Notes: a model not told the origin generated them from the sequence alone. A stretch of 47,624 nt of DNA from Anaerolineae bacterium (GCA_030425205.1 JAUIAP010000046.1:1-47624), one strand, 5' to 3'; positions 22,101 to 27,550 are shown, counted from the stretch's first letter. A program made the numbers and translations.

Positions 22101-22331
22101 CGACGCACCAACCGCGCTCAGGTTGGGCGCGGGAATCGTCGTCTGCACCATTTGGGTGGTGAAGGTGTAGACTCCGGCGCGTTGCGCGTTTGTCCACGCG
22201 CTGTTGACCGCTTGGGTCGGAGTTTGGGTGAATGTGTCGGCAAATGCGGTCGGCAAAATCGCCAGCGCAGTCAGCGTCGTAAGCAAAATCGTAAGGGTTA
22301 GGACAAGGCGTTTGGTGAAGCGGTTGTTCAT
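4200..22331 (-). CDS. Giant 6043-aa secreted multidomain surface protein (LamG, discoidin, TSP3, LVIVD, P domain)
   Basis: I chose the ATG at 22331 because it is followed directly by a signal peptide ending ...PTAFA; a TTG 15 codons upstream has no such support. Approximate layout by residue: extracytoplasmic N-domain to 290; two hydrophobic helices at 297-347; acidic thrombospondin-type-3 calcium repeats at 430-550 (DGDGLSDGAEIRLGTDP); a hydrophobic stretch at 1267-1347; a second TSP3 block at 1647-1770; about eight LamG-like jelly rolls between 1788 and 4310 (AFWAKRN..., WHHYVC, YIDG, GEVDEV); three discoidin (F5/8 C) modules near 2760, 2940 and 3590 (QSST...AVDG...WWEVDLG); an LVIVD-type propeller at 4440-4737; Ig-like modules; a DOMON/CBM-like domain near 5083; a DUF11-like module near 5450; a proprotein-convertase P domain at 5737-5894; and the tail FDLYLPIVAKD. 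No catalytic site was recognised. A role in glycan or surface binding is inferred. It probably forms an operon with the upstream 1585-aa gene. Confidence 0.9.
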   Translation of the reverse strand: MNNRFTKRLVLTLTILLTTLTALAILPTAFADTFTQTPTQAVNSAWTNAQRAGVYTFTTQMVQTTIPAPNLSAVGASAVQEVLYAEGSADPSANFMHLKIWQQGSPLQPRDGVEIRVNGAVAEGRALGATTWETLDNTAPMFAPDNDALSWLAGADEVAPLGTDSRELIAGQPITLQGYAFDLDGVAFANYVRLQMETMLREQGTLPSGLRLGLTEVYAEMVGDGEVWVNAAGLPQRLKLDTEFPALENGERVRLEVTTDFSQYADTRLAADWTEKIVAAGGALGLPQTTEQLQSSAQFSLAWLLFFSLFVGGTFYMLYKAQQVRWAYRLYAALIVLSMVFAPFASLIEASALREQIDFFNVSQGIEAEIPFVQDETPTQIEIPEDRFEPNEDPLEEEETNFAEIASIGPVRESSRTNAGNSPCDSKSTNDGDGDGLSEKQECILGTSDGNRDNDGDGLSDGAEIRLGTDPLNKDTDGDLIEDGDEVKPSNVGGRPWYSDPTSADSNGDGIVDSAECPERINGGSTDCRDSDHDGIPDLFDEDNDGDGVFDRSDLSPTTFLDARTTGITTTVPFTRGTPFKLAVSGHEANTPLLVDFQLRPTDANHLAYYLNVFDWPNNDSKGNIQANHDKTFADFLPAAQQTALTNSGNGDTRLLPMLEVELDAEALPMVPAKVEYALAENGITGTVKLAQSGGNVTVSAENIPANTTYTLSITADGSCSDNLHSTRFTPAQQLTGVGNGFTGTLNNVNLTDLANAGHVIMLHSATANACATMYDLPNGAQPGKMVDLDALKPWGIGVRDQGVAQTRMTAYVPLNVVNDVSGGGKQAFAGRMPYFPQADGAWGGNHEVRLAWFVQILDADGGLTVAHTYYDEWTLTGLAVREDHGLQVAVAVEDPTTDTNKREDSKLWALASGLEQTYGQGRPDMTRDEIVRRFDSQSNAAATELERWGISQNTYRVFKFDYATEDHVGKLMSEGVPSVLQNFAAGDTPTLLFANTFKMRGVNLDSAEITHANGTASANLQSVPLATIGALNWSPYRQANGTWEAFPLDEYVDQLDVRLRDKFPTGIGSTEQREINQGIVAASKMYYISMRSGVTTMHKLGSKDVKWQAGFTPDENLERDIKDRVKAEGDSIKKIAGDVATRYVNNTGGFSDVLDAVSNKPSRRIRFPTVEVNLRSVANGINNKLTGVERKIGKENIRAAGQYYAAAKAAVGLANAIYARSGGAAADGVGAAVKTFEALDAVSSAVTTIRDFSRGADLVTKASKAVAVVGLIIDATVAFAQFVAAMIVSGTEFASLRFNKALAETISAVIVSSWLFVLAAIVPVGTIAAAVLAAIDGVIAGICAIVDAADGKTAEGKKWSEHSQGGKRFCKGISGLVGELVRLAVYGSRPLIGNISSPNRLNNFNIETPLINPSEGFVQNAQLRVDLDFDNTIVAALMFTDDTDDCYAQFDGKCETEWEYAKRNDIIPLPFNPLSLPYFWQFSDDSAQQGQFKYLLEPDKHTNVHGDLALDGDSVVEMNGQRTSITWQEAGQAKSNRKQFSLQIRNLSRTFGLGETGVNRPIQAYLVEGYAAPNQECIGVPTPPIGLPIVPVCWIRSEDQTNSMSLAGALQFDVLPTTLSGFAAVSPKGSAGMAQSWGQSGDTTFPVLQDGDNDGLLFAADPDDSTWDTDGDGLSDFYEVGSVSDPKKADTDGDGLNDAFEARIGTRANAADSDGDGLSDKDELDGWEIVYAIENSVEQRAWVYSDPLQADADQDGFTDVQERIFGFSPNAINSGTILDYEMRVFEKDAPDLLLRFEESSGATAFSDTSRNDHGASCTGDACPTINPERGRFGNGLTFDGNDVLSVKGIDLVDQSFTIAFWAKRNDLNSTRWVLGQGSGDMNHRLHLGFQGGQFGCNFYFNDLRVAAPADNAWHHYVCTYNSSNKERIIYIDGAEVAKDTSPDHYKGSGTLYIGANYSGSGTFDGEVDEVVIARRVLDSSAREKIRSARYNPNDLIVESGQNLRYEASVSNNLLGRYAHGLVLVDSPQFNASGGTAQNFLLNPAERKDISADFSISGSGAGTINLDTSARIEDWRSRSGYSALWLPLNEGSGSSTFHDFSGLQPARNGYCSGGCPTTGQVGVSGNSAEFDGSNAIVADNIDLANKSFTVAFWAQRDTTGDSDWMVTHGGETVYGGLLVGIVGNELRCDFFGDVIVTPSFSDNGWHHYACAYDHDTGRRSVYIDGLLQKQDTPTRAYGGNGRLYVGRYFNDSGGHEGSIDEVRVFERNLTTQEVSELANIPVLYYDFNEGDSDVAAKDSAGANNGVCINVISGSSECPNRETGVKGNAGTFGGTEFFRTGDEVDFTGGRFSVAFWIYPEKGDGREGILGTSDRWPGNEADLFGIDREGRKLSFGIGEYHRNNWYTTGDILSENNWNHVVLTFDKDANPTTRIYVDGQEKTSANVLVGKAPSAPTQFDIGRNSNYIDIEFHNIFIHDEGDGAGNAEVRLEFRPRANGRFTNGQSHWHHLKEDLDEGNYYDPGTEPEYLNSAEFRVMEDDPSDDDEVIGWIGVDSNHRPGGERRGSANETDLTIKWYSYGASTPFRGKLDEMGFYLRPLGSADVSALFRAGQTSGYLQLDEPPASTSFRDATSASDLSAGTVRRDVATCSNCPVTGAPGRFGRAVDLSSGNTGTINWQTNASNSEGAIAFWMQNDPSNGHGSVMTRGGSTISVKSGTGDICVSSASGFGIDAECTSGINHLDGKWRHIVQTVEPANDRVAHTSRYINGRYVRVQLTGNQPLNLAEVEVLSSDSTYATNYAKGKQAIQSSTGHGGDASRAVDGNTNGWYYDNSVSHTAGGENNPWWEVDLGSSQSFQRVRLWNRTDGWTDRLANYWIFVSDEPLPRDLSPDEIKHIPGVYSYYHSGRHQDTAIKDLPNYDYFKIQIDRGDPEYMNIAEVEIYDEDGDNIALNPSSWRLKQSSTREGPAKQVVDGRADTYNHTHKDQNPWWQIDTPSGDVRRIVMINRQDGDWGDRTRNPIFFFGNSDMSNRSIESLMADDSVYKKRYGGVPNVVELYDLRLDHEVKDFQVALTLQSIFVDGGTRMRSRVVMESASSLQIGGNMYGRLDDVRIYANSSDDQRARNSRRYAPMTYLHFDEPIATPGSFKLEGDGKATCDAANDACPTYASKKGRVSGSVIFDGVNDAIKIEDVDFDLNQFMLWVKRGDIDREQWIMNGGGDAVGFTADNRFQCDAGVTIDKYTDLNWNHWACIGNVIYRNGLPVPSNTDRVSESIDERIIGGSTSGKFFKGELDEIASWFNPEWAPTPTEVRELYLAEQSLVSEAFPYSLTIAGGSFSPQWVGDAQHVKNAPMRLALNVNSADTTVTMVETRVTPPGGTASAWRTATACQDATGRAAWCPLFEPTAEGRYYLETRATDLVGRQTSGGSRYLYADGTPPTLDMPNFADGALVDLNTDATNRTRRLLKLNGTVSDPALADGNSGSGVIRVQVVVRDESGTALGDGKHDATLSGSSWSIDYGFDNNNIPSNINVIVVATDGAGNESSLTRKLALDMAAPNVTLDAAALAPNGAAIISETARLQGTIDALPVAAGSGLVIDFDRSDRLQGRSASQSSTAGSETAQRAVDGDGGTASRTNVEQNAWWQVDLGDIQPLEQLAINAADPTNGVRVFASTVPFSSSDPAQLEKDKAVWRTSLFDLSGDKTLTRADFSQPNGSATATLAARYIRIQVVGNGALALNAVTMAAAQFGCDSSECPPIGAGYRGNAAQFNGGNDRIQIVGGVQPAQNLTFSAWIKREAGGGARQRLLDLAKTNSHWIAVEVSTHGNDTPGILLQNGGAIIEVRGTQAIPFDKWTHIALTFARDDASNSSTATLYVDGAAVATQGNLAFGLTDVVNDLAWISRGQSSDPYKGWVDEIGFYSTVMDVGQLGKLSQTTASDFDKLELAIVPATSGGSPSVNSTPPISQVVHLPLDDTPARDGQLKIRNIGTGAAACTNCPTPNVDGMRGTAMRFDGADDVVTVSDVKLNGQSFSVMAWASRELSATHPILTHANNLTLAFASATTVRCGFDNSDLTAPIANDGNYHHILCSYDAASKQRTLFVDGKQVAQDTLGADYAMDGTLEIGKQFKGEIDDVRVTVKPTSAEQAKALFLGDGALLHFELENGIGNAQGIDGVVGSGSADFPNTNPQPVPFTFGHATSFEPTLQLWARNDGGGRGNIFQLGNLTLRKTAADEIQCDVAGQAVTEAWPQDGNFHLVTCTVSANEMRLQVDQNAVKTGGGAGFTSAVNGTLGSPEFIGAIDEVTLHARPLTTHERTDAWYSAWGKLPVTLSTQAGVQHWSATLPTGLEGSYRIQMKASDKHDNVAVTQGWSGEIDTTAPVVDFTRTVSGSQFVYSTNVTDYNLIASGFKSPCGSGTISERVGYQSDWYRARVTTEKLVGVSAECRIARATSGFQELSNLPIGGIHDVATFQNYVYVGQRDPSDWRYNYIKVFETSGDKLTLVNTLGVRSTEQLATFDHYLLRLWADHLAIYDLSDPRNPQEVSRIQNFPLTFQYSASEMTVMGNQVWISSGKEVFGYDLSNITNPTLLTVYRPGFPTYPLAGASNIIWIVASRFSTGPLKVVDVSNPASPVLLREIDGSFFDVSVQGNKVYATDTSRKLHVFNIDGSQKLSETSLPSDAFYQIELGEKYMVLIPNRNGALVYDLSNPAGIDLLGQVVSDTYARWAAFDDDDIFLSTETTLRMVRVDLAAPADESVTVCDNVGHCVTQKLAARSVEQTPTLIEDDPVSIGINISQESLLTATQTITVSGFAVADATLTSLELSLDGTPFYSQDWASGTISRTEFVASVLIDEEGRHTLSARATDANGHTFLQTYRDPIILDTSAPTFDVAESTLNADDLTGGFITVGGSLREVGGLGTFDVFFDGTPLLKTPTESYTRIPYYLGDSWSAQIPVDLFNLPDGETADLTIRAVDVAGREVTQTVPILLDVVAPSGHNPVVTFNGAALGANDTLNETGTLELTWEAGTGGDVRAGWLVDDQQFVGDVAASGTISRTTGEAQTVTAQLFVTDAAGNVATYEVGPIYVDSPQTPDVTALDYGGWRNSGCALLGTDVRARDHALAFAALDAAQAFYTTWDADTLRMTWTGANWNDDGDLFIYLDTTLGGSDRAYNPYGTDDTLVYLPSTAGNGGASRDGGDTRAISQQRWNRNGSREALAPTDVGFGADYVIYVEDGDTASLYWWDGASWVATQGLDYLFDGNATELGVAFDKIGMTDPNNQPLSIVAIASEEDDLRIWGTAPANNPVNSPRLLEHALADDVHLFALTQAYRWSNVGAGVCPNGSVNTGRTAGASTQRNNVLTQLSAEPAAQSWRFLGDSLFDVMAEVPLFADAANWDAGLADLCADNPNAPACQRTAEGRTRGAASEDKADRLPGAPGSLGTTRPNSQTRAAAAGGETWDAHDELFGRQANTHVVGDGDAVLYQLTLTNRGDTTAHAVIADMLTFGPLRLPDGNANSDQFGDFYSLIVSLGDLAPGQSVTLDVNGVIDFGFDAGNLAGGLANLDLVVYDSDGSPFHNQLEWAFMTYALDQTAPTVGLDPDSLLIGGGDQTLNGFAFDESEIAQVDLRIQKPSGATTQVSCTDGVSDGRWACEWSADGAEDGDVYRVRARATDEYGQQGDWTAWLPLTVDTIVPALTLGSDAAIAIADGVLGQNEATLAGSLTDNRLVQAVDICDENDVCERREVVVTESTLPQTVHVYDDVPAVALPLGAEQGCQSGNEIHRVFSVAEAFTVVDVEIGLSIAHSYRYDVSAWLQAPTGEYVPLLWDAAGQTANYDVWLSDDADGVVSADRGDHTLGAGHYENVLRPVGVLSSLRGLAAQGDWVLVLCDYFTSADNGSYQRATLQLTAGTLPTNTDATWSYTVPMTNSIETEEPVNLSLYAVDSAGNRSVATPVNVLLDTIAPEVAVEVAFGRNVTIDAADTNGIASVYIEAHFSQNRVVILPVEVRDTDWHIDMPQTDEQTYMFYVVAIDNAGNVMRVGAFSTLDGQFDLYLPIVAKD

Positions 22332-22345
22332 TACAGGTCTCCAAC

Positions 22346-22367
22346 GCCTACGGGTGAACCCGCAGGC
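22346..22367. repeat. Short palindromic hairpin upstream of the giant gene
   Basis: GCCTACGGGT and ACCCGCAGGC form 10-bp arms matching at 9 of 10 positions around a 2-nt loop. It lies 15 bp upstream of the chosen start codon (on the minus strand), so it could hinder ribosome access in the leader. It resembles repetitive extragenic palindromes, but only one copy is in the window. Confidence 0.5.
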
Positions 22368-22421
22368 TACGTTCAATCAAGCGTACTTTTGGACTTTTAG
22401 AAAATAAACATGGTAATGAAG

Positions 22422-22492
22422 CACCCTCCCCTAACCCCTCCCTCTGGGAGGGGAACTGGTTCCTCCCCCTCTGGGGGAGGCTAGGTGGGGGT
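22422..22492. repeat. Double GC-rich hairpin element between the two minus-strand surface-protein genes
   Basis: Two perfect hairpins lie 8 bp apart: CCCCTCCC-TCT-GGGAGGGG at 22435-22453 and CCTCCCCC-TCT-GGGGGAGG at 22462-22480. Both use the same TCT loop, and the outer flanks (ACCCTCCCC near 22424 and GGTGGGGGT near 22484) also pair partly. No T-run follows on the minus strand, so this does not look like an intrinsic terminator. It looks like a REP-type repeat and may act as a barrier to RNA decay or as a partial terminator between the two genes. The rest of the 206-bp gap (22332-22537) is AT-rich with no gene. Confidence 0.6.
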
Positions 22493-22537
22493 TCTTACCT
22501 GTTTAATTTTTGAATGTTCAATAGCACCCCGTTCGCG

Positions 22538-25500
22538 TTATCGAAAAATCAACGGCAAGAAAATTTCAAATTCAGTTTGTGTGACGATGACGGTCAAAAC
22601 GCCGTCGGCGCGGCTGCCCTGTTCATCGGCGATGGTGAACGGGATCGCGTAGCGGCCGGGGTCGGCGGTAAATGTGAGGGTGGCGTTGTCGAAGGTGAGG
22701 GAACCAGCATCAGACGATGCACGCAAAATGTGCAGCACATGTTCGTCTAAATCGGCCGCCAATTCGTCAACCGTGATGGTCAGCGTCTCCCCTTGCAAAA
22801 TGGTGCGCGAGATGTCAAGCGCAGTCGGCGCGTCGTTACCCTGCCCAACGGTGACGGTCACAACGGCGGTGGTTTCCAGCCCGTGCGGGTCGCGCACGGT
22901 GTAGCTGATGACATCGGTTCCGTGAAAATGTTCGTCTGGCAAATAGTTGAGTGTGCCAACGGGGGTGACGATAACGGTTCCGTGTGGGGGGTCGCTGGCG
23001 GTGACGGTCAACCAATCGTGATCGACATCATTATCGTTGGCGAGAACGCCGATGAAGGTGCGCGTGTCCTCATTGGTGAAGGCGCGATCATCGCGGGCGG
23101 TCGGCGCGTCATTGACACCCGTCACGATGACGCGCACCACGCCAACGTTGGTGTGGTCGTGTCCGTCACGCACGATGTAGCCAAAGGTGGCAACGCCAAA
23201 AAAGTTGGGCGGCGGCGTGTAGGTGATTTTGCCAGCGTCAAGGGTGGCGGTTCCGACGTTGGGTTGAAGTGCCGCCACCAGCGTCAACCCGTTCCCCTCA
23301 CGGTCTACATCGTTTGCCAACACATCAACGGTGATGGGGGTGTCTTCGGGCGTGGTGGTGAAATCGGCCGATGCCAGCGGCGCACGATTGGCCGCATCCA
23401 CCGTCAGCGTAATCACGCCCGTCACGGTGTTGCCCTGCTCATCAGTGACGGTGTAGGTGATGACATCCGTTCCCGTAAAGTTGGGCGGCGGCGTGTAGGT
23501 GATCGTGCCGTCGGCGTTACCTTGCGCCATCCCCGCCCGTCGCTGCATTCCGATCAGGGCGATATTGCCGATGTCCCCCTGCACGTTGGGCAGTGGGTTA
23601 ATCGTGATGGGCGTGCGTTCGGTCGTCGTTGCCGTCTCTGGGGGTGCGTCGAGCGTGTCGAGCGGCACCCCCACCGCCAGCGTCACCGTTCCGATTTGGT
23701 CACCCTCACCTTGATGACTACGCGAAGAGGAAAGCGTGTATTCAAAATCGACAAACCCCACAAATCCGTCATTCGGTTCAAAGTGGAACGTGTCATCTGG
23801 GTTGAGGGTGACAACGCCGTGTTCAGGCTGATTAAACGAAACGATGTGCAGTTCTTCATTGTCGTGGTTCACGGCATGATCGAGAACCTCAATCTCACCA
23901 ATCGGGGCGCGGCTGTTGGAAGAGGCGGCGAAAATTGGATTGGCGACGGGCGTATCAACGACGGGGCGCACCGTCAGCGAGATGTGTGCGGTGGCGGTCA
24001 GTCCGTGCGTGTCGCGGACGGTGTAGGCGAAATGATCCTCGCCCGTGTAATGGTGGACGGGCGTGTAGCGGATGGCGTGCGCGTGGTCGATGGTCGCCGT
24101 GCCGTGCTGGGGTGTGCTGACCCCCACAATTTGCAGTGTGTCGTCCCCATCATTTGCCAACACCTGCAACAGTTTGGACGTGTCCTCATCCACGGCGATC
24201 ACGTCGGGCTGTGGATGGGGAGCATCGGGCAGCGCGGCGAGATTGATGTACACAATCCCTGCCGCGCTACCCCCTTGCGCGTCGGTCACGCGGTATGGGA
24301 AGAAGTCGCGCACATGCGCGTTGGACAGTGGTTGATAAGTAACTGTGTCATCGGCGTTGATCGACACGACCCCGTGCGCCGCTTCGCCAACTTGGACGAG
24401 GTGCAAGGTGTCGCCGTCGGGGTCGCTGTCGTTGGCAAGCAGGTCGATGGTGATGGGGGCATCGCTGGCGGTTTCGGCCGAATCTGCCCGCGCCGTCGGA
24501 TTGTCATTCAGCGGCAAAACGGTCACAAAAACGGTCGCCGTTCCGCTGTTTCCCGCGTCGTCAAATGCGGCATAGGTAAACGAGAAAACCCCGCTAAAGT
24601 TGAGCGGGGGTGTAAATAAAAGTTGATTCTCTTGAAGGGTGGCGTTGGGTGTATCGACAAAGGCGAGCGTTAACCCGCTCGGATCATTGGCAAGCGGAAA
24701 GATCGACAATGGCGTATCTTCAAAATCTGTCACCCTGTCATCGACGAGATCGAGCGATGTGCTGCTGTCGGAGAGGACAAGCACGGTGACGTTTGCCGTC
24801 GCCGTGCCGCCGTTGCCGTCGCGCAGAGTGTAGGTGAAGGTGTCTTGACCGACATAACTGGTGGCGGGGGTGTAGCGAATTTCGCGGCCGACGACCGTTG
24901 CCGCGCCGTGCTGGGGTGTTCCCACATTGTGAATGGTCACTGTGTCGCCGTCGGGGTCGCTGTCGTTGGCGAGAATGGGAATTGAGGTGGGCGTGTTGCG
25001 CGGCGTGGTGGCAAAATCGGCCGAACCGACCGGCGCATCATTCCCATCTTCCACCGTAATCACAAAGCTCTTTTCTATAGAACGCCCGCCCGCATCGGTG
25101 GCACGCACGCGGATGTGATGTTCGGGTTGGGTGTCGAAGTCGAACGATTCGGCCGAAACCAACGCATCCCCCGTGATGCGAAAGCTGGCGTTGTCTTGGC
25201 TGCCACTGCCGCCAATGAGGGTGAAGGTGTGGGTGTCGTCGGGGTCGGGATCATCGGCCGAAAGCAGCCCAATCAGCGTGTTGGGATTTTGATTTTCCGC
25301 GATTGTGTTTGCGGAAAGCGTCAGCGCGGTCGGCGCGTCATTGGCTGGCAAGACGTTGATCTGAAAGCTGGTCGCGTTGGTGGCAAACCCATCGCTGACG
25401 GTCAGCGTCACAATCGCCGTCCCGCTCTGATTCGCCAACGGACGCAAAGCAACATTGCGCCCCGCCCCACCGCCATAAAGTGAAATTGCACTGACGGGAA

Positions 25501-27295
25501 GCAACGTCAGATTTGAACTTGTCGCCGTCACGCGCAAATTTGCCAGCGGCGTGTCGGCATCTGCCAGCGTAAACGGCAGTGGCCCCCGCACATAATCTTC
25601 CTGAAACGTCTGATCCGCAATCGCCGTAATCGTCGGCGCGTCGTTGACGTTGCTCACAACAATCGTGAACGTCTGCTCGACCGTCTGCCCCGCACTATCG
25701 CGTGCCACCAGCTTGACGGGGTGGCTGCCCACGTCCGCATTCGTCGGTGTGCCATTCAAAAAGCTACGATTGTCGCCCGTATCGCTTTGTGAAAAGGAAA
25801 GCCAGCCGGGACGAATCGGTGCGGTGACGGTTGGGATTTCGTCATCATCAACCGTAATCACGTAGTCGTAAAGCGCATCTTCGTTGGCAGCCGTGATTGG
25901 CGTGCTGGTGAATTGGGGCGGCGTGTTGACGGGGATAAGTTCGTATGCACCGATGTCACATGCGCCGTTTTGGGGGCGTGCTGTGCCGCGCTGGTCGTGT
26001 GTCTCCGCGCAGATATTAGTCGGAATTGGGTCGATGGCGGGAGAGCCAGCACGCAGCGCATGGGTCGCCGTTGCGCCGCCGTTGAACGCCAAATCGTCGA
26101 GTAATGGATCGGTGTTAAATTGGGAGTTGAAGGTGGAGCCGCCGAAGGAACAGGTGGCGGGGTCGCCGATGATCAAGTAGTCGCCAGAGAAGATGGAGCC
26201 GTTGCACTCAGAGCCATGCCCATTTGCACCGACGATATTCCCCGCCAAGATGCTTTGGCTTAGTGACACGCTCCCCGACATGACCGCGATGCCGCCGCCC
26301 AACCCAACCGTTGTGTCATCAAACGCGGCAAAGTTGCGCGTGATGGTGCTGTAGCTGATAGTGGATGCGGTTGTACCAGCGGCCTCGATCTCATTGTAGA
26401 TGCCGCCGCCGTGTCGCAATGCGTCGTTGTCGCTGATGGTGCTGTTGTGGATGGTGAGGGTTGCCGATTCACCGTCGGTCACGGCGAGATTGGCGATGCC
26501 GCCGCCGTCGCCAACGATTGCCCCATTGTCGCGGATGGTGCTGGCTTCGATCAGCGTGGTCGCGTCATTACCGATGGAGACAGCCACGCCGCCGCCATAC
26601 GCCCCACCGACGTTGTTGCCAATCGTCGAGCTAATCACGTTGAACGTGCCACCGAGATTGGCAAAGCCGATCCCACGCCCATAAAACGCGCCGTTGGGCA
26701 GTCCGCGATTGTCGATAATCTGGCTGTTGGTGACGTTGACTGCGCCCAATTGACTATAAATGCCGCCGCCGATGCCGTTGTCGGTCGCAGAGAGCAGTTC
26801 ATTGTTGCGGATGATGCTGTTTTCGATGGTGACACCGCCGCCGAAGTTGTGAATGCCCGCGCCGTTGCCATCGACGCGCCCGTTGGCAATCGTCACGTCA
26901 CGCAACGTCAAGAAGAAGCCCTGATTTGGCAAATCAAAGACGCGATCCACGCCGTTTGCGTCGATGATCGTTGTTGCGGCTCCTGTGCCCTCAATGGTGG
27001 TGTGGTTTAAGATGTCGAGATCGCCGCTAAGATTTTGGTTGTCATCGGCCGATCCCGTCAACCCATAAACCCCCGCCGGCAGTTGAATGACGTACTGATT
27101 GGCAGCATCTGCATTGGATCGGCCGATTGCGCCGCGTAGTGAACAATCATTCGGGGTCGCGTCGTCGCATCCATCGGTGAGCGTGTCATCTGTGCGATCT
27201 ACCGTAAGCGTGATGACCGCATTCGTTTGTCGGGCAATTGCCTGCTGTGCGCTCAAGCCAATCAATAACAAAATAAGAATGGCATACCGTTTCAT
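22538..27295 (-). CDS. 1585-aa secreted beta-helix and cadherin-like tandem-repeat surface protein
   Basis: A signal peptide (MKRYAILILLLIG...) precedes a CSLREA-type start motif (DCSLRGAIGRSNAD, about residue 50). A right-handed parallel beta-helix follows to about residue 430, with repeats such as ENSIIRNN and GGGI, ending in CDIGAYEL. Twelve Ig/cadherin-like modules then run to the end, most beginning NDAP or NRAP and containing LANDSDPDGD and YTPPPNFTGTD; these acidic linkers usually bind calcium and stiffen adhesins. The protein ends EIFLPLIFR, a tail like that of the giant protein downstream. The start codon overlaps the stop of the 60-aa gene upstream in an ATGA, so translation is probably coupled. 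No enzyme active site is visible. An adhesin or matrix role is inferred. Confidence 0.9.
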   Translation of the reverse strand: MKRYAILILLLIGLSAQQAIARQTNAVITLTVDRTDDTLTDGCDDATPNDCSLRGAIGRSNADAANQYVIQLPAGVYGLTGSADDNQNLSGDLDILNHTTIEGTGAATTIIDANGVDRVFDLPNQGFFLTLRDVTIANGRVDGNGAGIHNFGGGVTIENSIIRNNELLSATDNGIGGGIYSQLGAVNVTNSQIIDNRGLPNGAFYGRGIGFANLGGTFNVISSTIGNNVGGAYGGGVAVSIGNDATTLIEASTIRDNGAIVGDGGGIANLAVTDGESATLTIHNSTISDNDALRHGGGIYNEIEAAGTTASTISYSTITRNFAAFDDTTVGLGGGIAVMSGSVSLSQSILAGNIVGANGHGSECNGSIFSGDYLIIGDPATCSFGGSTFNSQFNTDPLLDDLAFNGGATATHALRAGSPAIDPIPTNICAETHDQRGTARPQNGACDIGAYELIPVNTPPQFTSTPITAANEDALYDYVITVDDDEIPTVTAPIRPGWLSFSQSDTGDNRSFLNGTPTNADVGSHPVKLVARDSAGQTVEQTFTIVVSNVNDAPTITAIADQTFQEDYVRGPLPFTLADADTPLANLRVTATSSNLTLLPVSAISLYGGGAGRNVALRPLANQSGTAIVTLTVSDGFATNATSFQINVLPANDAPTALTLSANTIAENQNPNTLIGLLSADDPDPDDTHTFTLIGGSGSQDNASFRITGDALVSAESFDFDTQPEHHIRVRATDAGGRSIEKSFVITVEDGNDAPVGSADFATTPRNTPTSIPILANDSDPDGDTVTIHNVGTPQHGAATVVGREIRYTPATSYVGQDTFTYTLRDGNGGTATANVTVLVLSDSSTSLDLVDDRVTDFEDTPLSIFPLANDPSGLTLAFVDTPNATLQENQLLFTPPLNFSGVFSFTYAAFDDAGNSGTATVFVTVLPLNDNPTARADSAETASDAPITIDLLANDSDPDGDTLHLVQVGEAAHGVVSINADDTVTYQPLSNAHVRDFFPYRVTDAQGGSAAGIVYINLAALPDAPHPQPDVIAVDEDTSKLLQVLANDGDDTLQIVGVSTPQHGTATIDHAHAIRYTPVHHYTGEDHFAYTVRDTHGLTATAHISLTVRPVVDTPVANPIFAASSNSRAPIGEIEVLDHAVNHDNEELHIVSFNQPEHGVVTLNPDDTFHFEPNDGFVGFVDFEYTLSSSRSHQGEGDQIGTVTLAVGVPLDTLDAPPETATTTERTPITINPLPNVQGDIGNIALIGMQRRAGMAQGNADGTITYTPPPNFTGTDVITYTVTDEQGNTVTGVITLTVDAANRAPLASADFTTTPEDTPITVDVLANDVDREGNGLTLVAALQPNVGTATLDAGKITYTPPPNFFGVATFGYIVRDGHDHTNVGVVRVIVTGVNDAPTARDDRAFTNEDTRTFIGVLANDNDVDHDWLTVTASDPPHGTVIVTPVGTLNYLPDEHFHGTDVISYTVRDPHGLETTAVVTVTVGQGNDAPTALDISRTILQGETLTITVDELAADLDEHVLHILRASSDAGSLTFDNATLTFTADPGRYAIPFTIADEQGSRADGVLTVIVTQTEFEIFLPLIFR

Positions 27296-27474
27296 TCGTT
27301 GTCTCCTTCTTGTGCGTCCACCATCAAGGTCGTGAGAAAGGTGGTGAGGGCTTCGGCCGATTTGAAGTAGTACGGCTCCTCAGTTGTCGCGCCGCGCAAC
27401 ATCAATCGCCATGTCCCAGATTCTTGCCATAGACGCAGTACAAAACTGCGGTAACGTGTCGTTGTTTCCACCAT
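27292..27474 (-). CDS. 60-aa small protein of an unnamed family, first gene of the minus-strand surface-protein operon
   Basis: I do not recognise a named family. The protein starts at the ATG at 27474, with AGAAG 4 bp upstream, and has 60 residues without signal peptide or membrane segment. It is paralogous to the 75-aa protein at 42397-42624: both have RS(F/Y) then a hydrophobic R(L/F) strand, a glutamate, WR(L/I), a (Y/F)F pair, and LTxF near the end, consistent with a small beta-sheet plus helix. Its stop codon shares ATGA with the start of the 1585-aa surface protein, and it sits behind a SARP-like promoter at 27517-27550. The TCGGCCGA palindrome occurs inside it (27353). A cytoplasmic accessory or regulatory role is only a guess. 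Confidence 0.8.
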   Translation of the reverse strand: MVETTTRYRSFVLRLWQESGTWRLMLRGATTEEPYYFKSAEALTTFLTTLMVDAQEGDNE

Positions 27475-27516
27475 GATTCTTCTCGCTATTCGGCTGTTGT
27501 CGGTTTGTTGGTGGAG

Positions 27517-27550
27517 ATGATACGAAGCTATCGTTTCCTTATCGTTTCCT
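27517..27550 (-). promoter_or_regulatory. SARP-like operator and promoter for the small protein/1585-aa/giant operon
   Basis: The 11-mer TATCGTTTCCT is perfectly repeated in tandem at 27529-27539 and 27540-27550. Read on the minus strand this gives two GAAACG cores with an 11-bp period, then 9 bp, then TATCAT (27522-27517), a 5 of 6 match to a -10 box. No good -35 is present, as expected for an activator-dependent promoter. The predicted start of transcription, near 27510, leaves a leader of about 36 nt before the ATG at 27474. The outer part mirrors the operator at 27627-27659 through a perfect 13-bp inverted repeat (27526-27538 with 27638-27650). Confidence 0.7.

Noticed and set aside
22422..22492. 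Intrinsic terminator for the 1585-aa gene
   Set aside because: The hairpins are strong but no run of T follows them on the minus strand, so I list them as a repeat instead.
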